A stretch of 64,000 nucleotides of DNA from Casuarina equisetifolia (Eukaryota; Streptophyta; Magnoliopsida; Fagales; Casuarinaceae). The position numbers and the translations under genes are program-made. The first letter of the stretch is position 1; every line of letters begins with the position of its first letter. The notes under the pieces were generated by a model. The model did no database searches. It saw only the letters and a program-made list of their open reading frames with translations, and had not been told where the DNA came from. The DNA is taken from positions 7,056,501-7,120,500 of the forward strand of contig CM052360.1 in assembly GCA_028551475.1 (NCBI GenBank), given 5' to 3'. Below are positions 24,701-36,252 of this stretch, piece by piece.

Positions 24701-26514
24701 TTGTCTTTTTATGGTAACTTGTATTTTTATTGTAACACTTGTTTTCTCTTTTTGTCTAACAGGAAATATGCGAGCTTTAGATGGCCTACAGGGTCCGGTG
24801 TACGTTGGAACTGGCTGCATGTTCCGGCGACATGCACTCTATGGCTTCCATCCGCCAAGGGCAAACGAGTACCTTGGCATGTTTGGGCAAACAAAGGCCA
24901 CAGCTCCAAATATTACAATGCAATCACAGCAGTCTGAGGAGTTGGAAGAATCAGAAAGTCAGCCCTTAACATCAAACCATCCCGACTTGAATCTGCCAAA
25001 GAAGTTTGGCACTTCGACTATGCTTACGGACTCCATACCGATCGCCGAGTACCAGGGACGACCACTTGCTGATCACAGTTCTATAAAGAATGGACGGCCT
25101 CCAGGGGCTTTGCTCCTACCTCGTCCACCTCTTGATGCACCCACCGTGGCTGAGGCAGTTGCTGTCATCTCCTGCTGGTAACTGTTAACAAATTTCAAAT
25201 TCTTCTCTGCAATTGTTTTATGAACATTTCGTCGGGTATCAGTCTGGTGTTCCTAAATCTAATGTTCATTTTTGGGCTAAACAAACATGAAAACAAGATT
25301 CAGCTAACTCTACATAAGATTTTTGGCTTTACCAGTCGCGAAGCAACAATGTACTTGACAATGAAGCTACGAGTGTCATTTATATCCATTTCATTTCTCT
25401 AACAAAATGGTTCTGGCGAAAACAATATAAAATGCAAACATGGAATAACAACAAAGACTTTTTGAGGCGCCAAAATTAAAAACTTAAGATAGAGAGGTCG
25501 TAGAAGACTCATCAATTCCAAATGGTAATAACTCTATGTTTTGATGTGAACTGCAGGTACGAGGACAAGACAGAATGGGGGGAGCGGATAGGTTGGATTT
25601 ATGGATCAGTGACGGAGGATGTGTTGACAGGATACAGAATGCACAACCGTGGGTGGCGGTCCGTGTACTGCGTCACGAGGCGAGATGCTTTCCGTGGCAC
25701 AGCACCTATCAACCTCACCGACCGACTGCACCAGGTTCTCCGATGGGCCACTGGTTCAGTGGAAATCTTCTTCTCTCGGAACAATGCACTTCTTGGAAGC
25801 AAACGGCTCAAGTTCCTACAACGCATTGCATACCTCAACGTCGGCATCTACCCTTTCACCTCCTTCTTCTTGGTTATATACTGCTTCCTTCCTGCATTGT
25901 CCCTCTTCACAGGACACTTCATTGTTCAAAGCCTAAATACTGCGTTCCTCACCTATCTCCTTGTCATTACTGTTTGTCTCACGCTCATCTCCCTTTTGGA
26001 AGTCAAGTGGTCAGGAATTGGCCTTGAGGAGTGGTGGAGAAACGAACAGTTTTGGGTCATTGGTGGCACAAGTGCACACCTTGTTGCCGTTGTCCAGGGT
26101 CTCCTAAAAGCGATAGCCGGGATCGAAATTTCTTTCAAGCTAACCTCCAAGTCCGCCGGTGAAGACGTAGATGACATTTATGCTGATCTTTACATGGTAA
26201 AGTGGACGAGTCTGTTCATAATGCCCCTAACAATCATAGTAATCAACATTGTTGCCGTGGTAATTGGGTTCTCGAGGACCCTATACAGCGTGATACCAGA
26301 GTGGAGTAAGCTTATGGGGGGAACATTCTTTAGCTTCTGGGTGTTGGCTCACATGTACCCATTTGCCAAAGGCTTGATGGGCAGGAGAGGAAGGCTGCCC
26401 ACCATTGTATACGTGTGGTCGGGGCTGGTTTCTATTACGGTGTCCTTGCTTTGGATATCAATCAGTCCCCCATCTGGTAGCACCAATGCCGGTGATGGAG
26501 GTGTCCAGGTATAA
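21737..26514 (+). CDS. CSLD: Cellulose synthase-like protein D (CSLD1/4-like)
   Basis: Predicted 1044-aa GT2 glycosyltransferase of the CSLD group, multi-pass membrane enzymes that make beta-1,4-linked wall glycan; the CSLD1/CSLD4 clade acts in pollen-tube tip growth. Exons: 21737-22311, 22598-23027, 23476-23856, 24096-24471, 24763-25177, 25557-26514; all introns GT-AG, phases 2,0,0,1,2, and no internal stop. Catalytic motifs: D316-D317 in SDDGGA, D534xD536 in LDCDHY, TED at 745-747, QVLRW at 785-789. Two N-terminal membrane segments start near residue 195 ([30 protein letters not shown]) and about six follow QVLRW. The first 191 residues contain no cysteine, so the RING-like zinc domain of other CSLD/CESA proteins is absent, as in CSLD1/CSLD4. 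Start [12 protein letters not shown] and end [16 protein letters not shown] fit that clade. Length is normal. Confidence 0.96.
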
Positions 26515-26654
26515 ATGACTCACATAAAATGATCCTAAGCAGATTCGAAATTACACTAGATTCTCTGCACTTCTTTCTTTTCTACTTGTTTGTTTTTCAC
26601 TATTAGTAGACTTCGTACTTTAGATCACGTCTTAGGTTACAATAGGATTCTTCT
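26515..26654. other. CSLD 3' flank
   Basis: T-rich sequence between the stop codon and the first R1 repeat; it probably holds the 3' UTR. Confidence 0.5.
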
Positions 26655-28600
26655 TTTTTTCCTTTTCTCTTCTTTCCGCTTTTATGTCTCTATTAGTGGT
26701 TACTAAATGCAGGTTTGTGTGTAATGGTCTTTCACGAACTTTTGATATGTTGTCATTTAAATCTGTAAACTTTTCAAAAAATTAGATTTCCTTCTTTTCT
26801 CCTTTTTCTTTTTCTATTTTGGCAATCATGTGAAAAGACCAAGAGTTTTATGAATATCTTTTGGCTCTTTCACCTTTTTAGAAGAAACAGCTGACTTAGC
26901 CCCTTTTGGCAAGGCTCAACTTTGATTAATGGCAAAATAAGTGCTTACCAAGAGTAAGGAATAATAACATGAATGGCTTATACAAAGAGTGGAAAGGTTA
27001 TACATACTACTTTGGTGCAATAGTTAAGGCAGTCTTATAACTATTTGTTGGCGAACCGATGGTTTAAAGACCCAAGAATCTAGTTGATCTTACCTGAGAC
27101 CATCAATGGTGTAAGTTGCCATTATTGGCCACAACATAGACTAACCAAGACATTCAAAGATTTATCCACGCAAAACATAGAATAGAGTAAAAATCAGTGA
27201 ATGTGGCTTCCAAGTTTATGCCAAGGAATATGAAACAAATTGCAACACCGAACGAAAGCTTAGAAATGATAAATGCAGTAAAGTATTCTAGAAGCTTTTC
27301 ACCCACTATCCAAACCAAAAAGCAACTTTAGGAAAAAAAGAACAAACATCACCATCATTTAAAAACTCTTTGCATTTACAAGAACTTTCTCTTAGCAAAC
27401 CATGTTGTAAAGTCTTCCTAACTCTTGTTTCAAAAATTCTTTTTCTTCCAAGATCCAAATATCATTTGTATTCTTTTGACTAAAAACCAACAGGAAGTTG
27501 CTTAAACATTGTACAAACAACAGCCTATGCGTTAAGGTACTGGGGTGAATCCATCTACACCATAATTTCACAACTGTGACTTGGCTCCTTTACCCCCTCT
27601 TACGAAATTATTCTTGCTTAAGACACTTCAACCAATTTTATCTCAATTGTTGAAACATTTGAATGATGGCACTTGCACATATTAGTCAAAAAATGGAAGT
27701 ATGAAATAGCCACCACTTGTTATTGGCAAATAAAGATGGAAAACGATTTGGGATTACTCTAAACTATTTGCCAAATCAAGAATTCATTACTCAAGATTAT
27801 TGCACCATGAAACCCAAGGAAACAAGACATCAGAGATAGGGCATGGAGAGACGAAAAGAGAGAGAGAGGGAGAGGGAGACCAATTTATATAATACTTAGA
27901 AATCAAAAACTCTAGTAGCCATCTCTACATTCTTCAAAATAAGTGACCACACAAATTTCCTAAAGCTTCTAACTCTGAATTAAGAAAGCTAGACAAACTA
28001 ATTTAAACCCAAATCTTAAAACTAATAGAATCTAATAGAAGCTTGTTAATACATAGAAAAAACTATCAAAGATTTAGCAAAACTCATCATTTGTTGCAAA
28101 ACCCTACCATATATGAAAAGTCGTACTATAAAAGCCACCAACACATAGATAGTTGCATACATTCATTACTCCATTGTGGAACCTATTAACAATTATGTGT
28201 AATTGCATCCAAAAATAATATATCATGTCACAATTATAGATCGTGGTTCTTTTACAAATATGTTCTTTTGTTCTTGTGAGGCATTAGAGGGTTTATTACA
28301 AATCACACATTTATTTCCAAATTCACACATTTAGTCTCTAAATTGAGACCTTTTAATCTCTCACATCACCTGTTACTAACTCAAATTGAGTAATTTGCTT
28401 GTCTACACAAATCATAGTTCGTTTGCTTATTTTGAGAATTCAAATTGGAGGTTTCTTCCTCAAAAACCAGAGGTACATGTCTCTTTTAGAATAGACCAAG
28501 CCATACATAAATCTCACTTTAATTTAGTTGTATAATTGTTGTTTAGATATTTTGCACCTATGGAATTACATGTGAATCAATTCCACCATTAGCTAAGGGA
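26655..28600 (+). repeat. R1 repeat, copy 1 (most complete)
   Basis: A non-coding repeat of about 1.65 kb plus a 290-bp terminal part (28315-28600) shared with 45005-45255. Landmarks in order: ggtttgtgtgtaatggtc (26712), a C/T-rich 165-bp block (26740-26910), tggtgcaatagttaagg with ggtttaaagaccc (27015-27075), gtggcttccaagtttatg (27203), ttaaggtactggggtgaatc (27532), atgaaatagccaccac (27702), a gagagagaggg run (27855-27880), and aatatatcatgtcacaatt (28218). No coding potential was seen. It starts about 140 bp after the CSLD stop codon. Confidence 0.75.
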
Positions 28601-28608
28601 GTGTTAGT

Positions 28609-28937
28609 TTTATATAGAAGGCCCATCTCAATAAAAATTGATTCATAAGTAAGTGGATTGTCTCCATATATACAGAGCTCTATTTTGTGTTGTTTGCCCG
28701 ATGTGGCACTGCTCCCAACAATCTCCCCATCACACATCAGGCTAAATTAGCCCATGTCTAACCCACTTAGGTGGACAACCCATGTCTATCCTTCTAGGTT
28801 GGCCCAAGGTCTTGGCCCAATATTGGTATATCATTTGCTAATTTTATATGGAAGGCCTATCTCACTTAAAAGTTAGTTCATAAGTAAAAGGATTGCTTCT
28901 ATATATAGAGCTTTATTTTATGTTGTTTTCCCAATGT
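28609..28937 (+). repeat. Two direct repeats of about 100 bp
   Basis: 28609-28706 and 28839-28937 are similar in direct orientation, both holding a tatatag/tatacag box followed by agctcta/agcttta and ttttgtgttgttt-like sequence. They may be remains of a small element. Function unknown. Confidence 0.55.
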
Positions 28938-29348
28938 ATCTTCGAGCAAGTTCAAGTGTCTTTGGTAAATTCCAAAAATCCAGAGAATTCCAATTGATTC
29001 AAGATGGAATCCAGCCAAAAGAAAGAAGTCAGTCGAAGTCAATGATTCTAGACTATTTTGACAAAGGAGAAATAAGAGAAAAGAAACAATAGCAAGCTCA
29101 AGAGAATTTTAACAAGCTTGAAAATTTTAAAAATGGTTGTTAAAGCTGGTAACAATTGTCGGTGTGTAATCTATAAATACCAACGTGCATGATGTATCTT
29201 AAAAAAAAAGACCTTAATAATAACAAGTCCTTGTATCAAACCTTTTCCACTATCAATCAAAGCTCATTTTCTTTTCTTCCATTTAACACTACTTTGGAGA
29301 CAAAGGGCTTCACTCAACCTTCCTTTCAATTGGATGTTGATGGAACAA
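28938..29348. other. Sequence before PP2-B copy C
   Basis: No F-box exon is found here, although copy C would need one. AT-rich, with no other feature seen. Confidence 0.45.
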
Positions 29349-30002
29349 AGTTTTGGAATAAAAATGGCAAGTGGGAAAAAATGCTACGTGCTGGGAGCAA
29401 GGGAATTAAGTATAATATGGGGAGACACTCCACAATACTAGCAATGGATTTTATCAACCAACTCGCCATCCTGACCCAACTCTAGGTTTTTATCTCTATT
29501 TGGGAGCCTTGTGAATGTTTAGGCTTGTTTGCCTTCTTTTAAGCAAGTGTGTGTAATATTCTTGGTTTGTGAAATGTGTAGATTCTCAGAGCTAGCTCTT
29601 CTTATACATGTTTGTTGGCTTTTGATAAAAAGCAAATTTAAGACTAGCATCTTGTCCTCAAACACAAGATATGGCGTGTACTTCATTTACGCTATAAAGG
29701 ATGATTCTAATAGGCTTAGCCCACCAATAAAGGTGTCCACAAACTTAGAAAATAAAGACATAGGTAATCCTACCATTACTTATTTGCAACCATGGACACT
29801 TGAAGGACAGAATGGACAACATCTGCATAGGAAAAAGGACTCATGGTTGGAGATCAAGCTTGGGGAATTATTCAATGGCGAAGTTGATATGCTAGTAGAA
29901 ATGTGCTTAAGAAAGACTAAAGACCTTAGCTGGAAGTCTAGCATTGTGGTCCATTCATGGAGTTGTATGCTTTCAATAAGTTGTTATGTGTTGTTCTCTT
30001 GA
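29349..30002 (+). pseudogene. PP2-B copy C, F-box missing
   Basis: Exon 2 (29349-29485) and exon 3 (29582 to about 29956) of a PP2-B gene. Exon 2 ends in TAG at 29439-29441 where copy B has TGG (PQYW), and the F-box exon is absent upstream. Exon 3 is still one open frame (SELALLIHVCWLLIKSKF to SWKSSIVVH), but its last codons are replaced after gtggtccat. A fossil of the same family as copy B; no function expected. Confidence 0.85.
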
Positions 30003-30365
30003 TGCCCAAACCTTATTATCATTGGAGTTTATACATTATAATAAAGTTAGTTTACCCTATTGTAAAAGGATGATAGTAATCCAACCATGCCACTAACATA
30101 CGTTAGTTGCATGCAACTCTCATTCTTGCCTTTAACTATCAACATGTATCACCATTGATGCTAGCCAAGGTTGAAAAGTTGTTTGCCCACATGGCAAGTG
30201 AGAACAATTTTATATTTAAATGCCTAAAATTTTCATTCTCAACATTTTTTGTATGTCAAATATTTTAAAATATTTAAAGATAAACAATAGACAAAATATA
30301 TAAAATTAATTCTAATATTGTATAAGTAGGTCGAAAGTTTAATCTAAAAATTAATTCATGAATAA
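30003..30365 (+). repeat. PP2-B downstream block, copy C
   Basis: No gene. Closely similar to 34130-34510 after copy E, so PP2 fragment, downstream block and R1 junction were duplicated together. Confidence 0.65.
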
Positions 30366-31180
30366 AGCAAATAACACAACCTCTATGTTAAGATACTAAG
30401 GTAAATCCCTTTACACCATAATTTCACTATTACAACTTGGCTTCTTTACCCCCTTTTAGGAACTCATTCTTGCTCAGGATACTTCAAACAATTATATCTC
30501 AATTGTTGAAACATTTGAATGACATTATTTTGTAATTATTAGTCAAAAAATGAAAGTATGAAATAGCTACCACTTGTTATTGCCAAATGAAGACGAAAAA
30601 AGATTTAAGATTACTCTAAACTATTTGTCAAACCAAGATTTTATTACTTGGGATTATTCCACCATGAAACTTGAGGAAACAAGATATAAGAAAGATAGAC
30701 CATGGAGAGAAGGAAAGAGAGAGAGAACCAATTTATGTAACAATTAAAAATCAAAAACTCCAATAGCCATCTATACATTCTTTAAAATAAATGAGCACAT
30801 AAATTTGCTAAAGTTTCTGACTATGAATTAAGAAAGCTAGACAAAACAATTTAAATTTAAATCTTAAAACTAATAGAATCTAATAGTAGCTCATTAATAC
30901 ATAGAAAACACTATCAAAGATTTAGCAACACTTATCATCTGTTGTAAACCCCCCATATTTGTAAACTCATTCTACTCTAAGAGCCACCAACACATAGATA
31001 GTTGCATAGATTCACTACTCCATTATGGGAGCCATCAAGAACCATGTATAGTTACATCCAAAATTAATATATCATGTCACAATTATAAATCCTATTTTTG
31101 TTATAAATTTTTTCTTTTGGCCCTGCAAGGCATTTGAGGATTTGTTACAAATTGCACATTTATTTTTTCTTTTTCTCTTT
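30366..31180 (+). repeat. R1 repeat, copy 2 (right part)
   Basis: Starts at the landmark cctctatgttaagatacta and runs to the cacatttatttttt end, then continues head to tail into the next R1 start near 31185. Confidence 0.7.
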
Positions 31181-31184
31181 TTTC

Positions 31185-32287
31185 ACTTTTATGTGTCTAT
31201 TAGTAGTTACTAAATATAGGTTTGTGTGTAATGGTCTTTCATGAACTTTTGATATGTTGTCTTTTAAATCTGTAAATTTTTCAAAAAACTAGATTCCCTT
31301 CTTTTTTTCTCCTTTTTCTTTTTCTATTTTGGCAAACATGTGAAAAGACTAAGAGTATTTATGAATAATTTTTGGCTTTTTCACCTTTTTGGAAGAAATA
31401 GTTGATTTGACCCCTTTTGATATGTTGTCTTTTAAACTTGTAAATTTTTTGAAGAACTAGATTTCTTTCTTTTTCTCTTTTTTCTTTTTCTAATTCATCA
31501 ATCATGTGAAAATACCAAGAGTATTTATAAGTATTTTTTGGCTCTTTCATCTTTTTGGAAAAAAATAACTAACTTGGCCCCTTTTTTAAACTTGTAAATT
31601 TTTCAAAAAACTAGATTTCCTTCTTTTTCTCCTTTTTCTTTTTCTATTTCGGCAATCATGTAAAAATACCAAGAGTATTTATGAGTATTTTTTAGCTCTT
31701 TCACCTTTTTTAAAGAAACAACTAACTTAGCTCTTTTTGATATGTAGTCTTTTGAACGTGTAAATTTTTTGAAAAATTGGATTTCCTTCTTTTTCTCATT
31801 TTTCTTTCTCTATTTCGGCAATCATGTGAAAAGAACAAGAATATTTATAAGTATTTTTTGGTTCTTTCACCTTTTTCGAAGAAACAGCTTACTTAGCCCT
31901 TTTTGATATGTTGTCTTTTAAACCTGTAAATTTTTTGAAAACTGAATTTCCTTCTTTTTCTCCTTTTTCTTTTTCTATTTCAACAATCATTTGAAAAAAC
32001 CAAGAGTATTTATGAGTATATTTTTGTTCTTTCACCTTTTTGGAAGAAACAGTTGACTTGGCCCCTTTTGATATGTTGTCTTTTAAACCTGTAAATTTTT
32101 GGAAAAATTGGATTTCCTTCTTTTTCTCCTTTCTTTTTTTTTTTCTATTTCAGCAATCATGTGAAAAGACTAAGAGTATTTATGAGTATTTTTTTTAGCT
32201 CTTTCACCTTTTTTGAAGAAACAGCTGACTTGGCCCCTTTTGGCAAGGCTTAGCTTTGATCAATGACAAAATATGTGCTTATCAAAC
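31185..32287 (+). repeat. R1 left part with a six-unit minisatellite
   Basis: The 165-bp C/T-rich block that occurs once in the other R1 copies is here repeated about six times. Units begin near 31247, 31417, 31583 (shortened at its start), 31735, 31905 and 32065, each with gatatgttgtcttttaaa, gatttccttctttttctcc, caatcatgtgaaaa and ctctttcaccttttt. Units differ from each other by several bases. Confidence 0.8.
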
Positions 32288-32676
32288 AATGTATAGATTC
32301 GTGGAGCTGGCTTTTCTTCAAAATGTGTGTTGGCTTGAAATAAGAGATAGAATTAAGAATAGAATCTTGTACCCCAGCACAAGATACGGCGCATACTTCA
32401 TTTACGTTGTTATGGAAGATTCTTACGGGCTTGAGCCTCTAGTGTAGGTGTCCGTTAACTTAAAGAACGAGAACCAAAATAATCCTACCATTGCTTATTT
32501 GCCACTAGAGATGCCTAAAGAATAGAATGGGCAGCTTCCACACAAGAGAAAGGACACGTGGTTAAAGATCAAGCTCGGGGAATTCTTCAGTGGTGAAGTT
32601 GATAGAATGGTGGACATGTCCTTAAGAGAGACTCGACACCTTACTTGGAAGTCTGGCCTTGTGGTCTATGGCATTA
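32288..32676 (+). pseudogene. PP2-B copy D, exon 3 fragment inside R1
   Basis: A copy of PP2-B exon 3 closely resembling copy B (WLEIRDRIKNRILYPSTRYGA, shown here in part), beginning a few bases before the exon boundary and ending at the codon for the Gly-Ile near the C-terminus. It carries premature stops (TAG near 32443 and 32524). R1 sequence flanks it directly: aaatatgtgcttatcaa before, acaaaaggtggaaacg after, where other R1 copies have only about 30 bp. It therefore sits within R1. Confidence 0.82.
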
Positions 32677-33804
32677 GACAAAAGGTGGAAACGTAACACA
32701 TGCCAATTTGGTGTAGTAGTTAAGATGATCCTTTAGCTATGTGCTGGCGAATTAATGGTTTAAAGACCCATGAATCTAGTTGATCCTGACCTGAGACCAT
32801 CAACGGTGTAAGTTTCCATTATTGGCCACAATAAAGACCAACTAAGAGATGCAAAGATTTATCCACACAAAACATAGAATAGAATAAAATCAGTGAATGT
32901 GACTTCCAAGTTTATGCCAAGGAATATGGAACAAATTACAGCACTGAAAGCTTAGTAATAATAATTGTGGTAAAATATTCCAGAAGCCTTTGACCCATTA
33001 TCCAAACCAAAAAGCAACTTTAAGGGTGGGGGGGGGGGGGGGGGGGGGGAGAAATCACCATCATCTACAAACTAATACTTAAAACTCTTTTCGTTTACAA
33101 GAGCTTTCTCTTAGCAAACCATGTTGTAAAGTCTTTCTAACTCTTGTTCCAAGAAGTCCTTTTCTTCCAAGATACAAATTCATTTGTGTTCTTTTGACTA
33201 AAAACCAACAACTTCTATGTTAAGGTACTAGGGTGAATCCCTTTACACCATAATTTCACTACTGTGACTTGGCTTCTTTACCCCTCTTAGGAACTCATTC
33301 TTGTTCAGGACATTTCAACCAATTTTATCTTAACTATTAAAACATTTGAACGATGGCATTCACACATATCAGTCAAAAAATGAAAGTATGAAATAGCCAC
33401 CACTTGTTATTGGCAAATGAAGACAAAAAAGGATTTAGGATTACTCTAAACTATTTGCCAAACCAAGAATTCATTACCTAAGATTATTCCACCAAGAAAT
33501 TCGAGGAAACAAGATATCCAAGAGAGAGCATGGAAAGAAGGAGAGAGAGAGACCAATTTATGTAACAGTTAAAAATCAAAAACTCCAGTAGCAATCTCTA
33601 CGTTCTTCAAAAGACCACATAAATTTCCTAAAGCTTCTGACTATAAATTAAGAAAGTTTGACAAAAAAATATAAATTTAAATCTTAAAACTAATAGAATC
33701 TAATAGTAGCTCATTAATACATAGAAAACATTGTCAAAGATTTAGCAACATTCATCATGTCACAATTATAGACTGTGTTTTTGTTATAAATTTGTTCTTT
33801 TAAC
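32677..33804 (+). repeat. R1 repeat, copy 3
   Basis: Continues R1 after PP2 fragment D, from ggtggaaacgtaacac to gttataaatttgttctttt. It includes a run of 22 G at 33028-33049 where copy 1 has only two G followed by A residues. No gene seen. Confidence 0.75.
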
Positions 33805-34064
33805 TAGTGGAGGTGTCCGTTAACTTGGAGAATGAGAACCAAAATAATCTTGCGATTGCTTATTTGCAACCATGAGCACCTAAAGGATAGAGTGGTGGAC
33901 AACATCCAAGTAGGAAGGAGGACGCATGGTTGGAGATCGAGCTTGGAGAATTCTTCAATGGTGAAGTTGATACTATGGTAGACATGTGCTTGAGAGAGAC
34001 TAAAGACCTTAACTAGAAGTCTAGCATTATGGTCCATGGCATTGAGGTTCAACCAAAAGAATAA
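33805..34064 (+). pseudogene. PP2-B copy E, 3' fragment
   Basis: The last 85 codons or so of PP2-B exon 3, beginning at ggaggtgtccgttaac and ending CCAAAAGAATAA. It is joined on its left to R1 (ttgttctttt). Frame is broken by stops. The downstream block follows as in copy C. Confidence 0.8.
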
Positions 34065-34509
34065 AGACAACTAGAAATGCCTTTGTTAAGGAGTGGCATT
34101 TTCTCTTACTCATTGAGTTATATATTTTCAATAAGTTGTTGTGTGTTGTTCTCTTAATGCTCAAACCTTATTATTATTGGAGTTTATACATTATGGTGAA
34201 GTCAGTTTACCCTATTGTAAAAGGATGATAGTAATCCAACCATACCACTAACATACACAAGTTACATAGAGCTCTCATTCTTGCCCTCAACTATCAATGT
34301 GCAACACCATTGATGCACACCAAGGTTGAAAAGTTGCTCGCCAACATGGCAAGTGAGAATAATTTTATGTTTAAATGCCTAAAATTTTCATTCTCAACAT
34401 TTTTTGTACATCAAATATTTTAAAATATTTAAAGTTAAAAAATAGACAAAATATATAAAATTAATTCTAATATTATATAAGTAGGTCAAAAGTTTAATCT
34501 AAAAATTAA
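34065..34509 (+). repeat. PP2-B downstream block, copy E
   Basis: No gene. Matches 30003-30365 and parts of 19600-20340. Confidence 0.6.
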
Positions 34510-34713
34510 TTTATGAGTAGAGAAAATGACATAGCCTCTGTCTTAAGGTAATAGGGTGAATCCCTTTACACTATAATTTTACTACTGCAACTTGGCTCCT
34601 TTATCTCTTTTTAGAAACTCATTCTTGTTCGGGACACTTCAATTGATTTTATCTCAATTGTTGAAACATTTGAATGATGGCACTTACACATGTCATTCAA
34701 AAAATGAAAGTAT

Positions 34714-36252
34714 TGTTAGATTTGATGGATATCCAAGAAGAAAGAGTTGAATTGGATATTTAGAAGCTTAGCTGACTTTTATATTTTCCTTTTCTTTATT
34801 TCTTGTTTAATAATCATAGCAAGATTAAATATCACAATAATACTAAAGCATAAAAGAATAAATCAGATCAGAGAATTCACACTCAAGAATTTCACGGTGG
34901 TTCAGCACTTTTCACCTACTTTCACTCTATTTTCCTTCAACTCAAACCAAGTTGAAGTCTACTTTACTTCAAACAATGAGAGCACCTCTCCTTCACCTCA
35001 CAACTCTTTGAAATGAGTTATATAGCTCACGGTTACAAAGTTAGGTTTACAAAAACCTTAATACATCAAGCTCTTTCTTCAAATATATAATATGAGTGAG
35101 GATTTAAGCTAATTAAAAAGCTAATCGAATGTATACATAGTTAATTCAAGCTCTAATTTCAAAAGTCCCAATTTCACAAATCTAGGGTTTTGAATTTACA
35201 GTAATCTTTATGTGCAAATAATGTTATAAATAATCTAGCACATACAAAGATTAATCTATCAAATGATATTCACAAGATAATGAATTTAGGGAATATCACC
35301 AAAGATTTTCTTTTCCTTCAAACATTACCGAACACAACAGTAAGAGTAAATCAACAAGGGCTTTTATCTTTTTTGATCAAATCAGCAAGAATATGTCTCA
35401 GCAAGCTCAAATAGTTCATTCGAAGCTCCCTTTTATAGTAAATACTCAAACGTTGAACATATTAGGGTTTTAGTTCAAACCTTTTTGAAATCCTTCCGTT
35501 GAGATTTGATGGAAACGATGTTGTACTGCTTCAGATGGTGATTTTTCAGCAAAATAGCCGTTCTGACACTCAGTCGCCTCAACATTTTTCCTGTTGGAGC
35601 TAGCGTTGTGAGAGAGATCGAGAAGAGAAGGACAGCTCTAAGTCGAGATATGTGGCTAGGGCTTTGGGCATTCGATCATAAAAGCTTAAGCTCTTATATG
35701 CTCAAGACGCTGCCATTTTGGATAAGTGAACTGGATTGGGCTGAACTCTCTTCACGGGCTCAGCTTTCTTCACGAGCTCAGCTCTCTTCATAGGCTCAAC
35801 TTTCTTCACGAGCTCAGCTCTTTTCACGGCCCATGCATATAAATAAGTTTCATGTACTCATATATATAGATATATAGTCGATCCAACGAATATGCATGCT
35901 CCACTATCATAATCTTATGCTCTTCAAATACACCTATAAGCATACCAATTCCAAGTATCAAAATTCTTTTAACATAACCAATAATATAAATTAATCTATT
36001 ATTTAAGATATTAATAGAATAAATCAAATTGGCTTCATTTTTTATGTTTGATAATAAAATGTAGAAACTCAGCTACTTTATAATATCATTAATTGATATT
36101 ATAATTTACACATTTTTTACTTCCTATGAGTTTTAATATGTGCACTCACAATTTCATATATTCTATTATTTATGTAAATATAATTTTATATTGAACATAT
36201 ATTTAAATAAAATTTTTCTCAATCAAAACATACAAGCATATGATTTTCAACA
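34714..36252. mobile_element. Solo LTR, 1539 bp
   Basis: An insertion starting TGTTAGATTT and ending TTCAACA, flanked by the 5-bp target duplication agtat (34709-34713 and 36253-36257). The empty site is visible in other R1 copies as gaaagtatgaaatagc (30549, 33384). It has no protease, integrase or reverse transcriptase, so it is an LTR left after recombination between two LTRs, or a non-autonomous element of the same shape. Confidence 0.88.
35740..35829 (+). repeat. 18-bp tandem repeat, five units
   Basis: Five units of 18 bp with consensus gctcagctctcttcacga inside the solo LTR. The unit contains AGCT palindromic cores. Confidence 0.88.

Noticed and set aside
31247..32240. CRISPR-like array
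   Set aside because: Units are contiguous, diverged copies of one 165-bp block with no unique spacers, in a plant genome.
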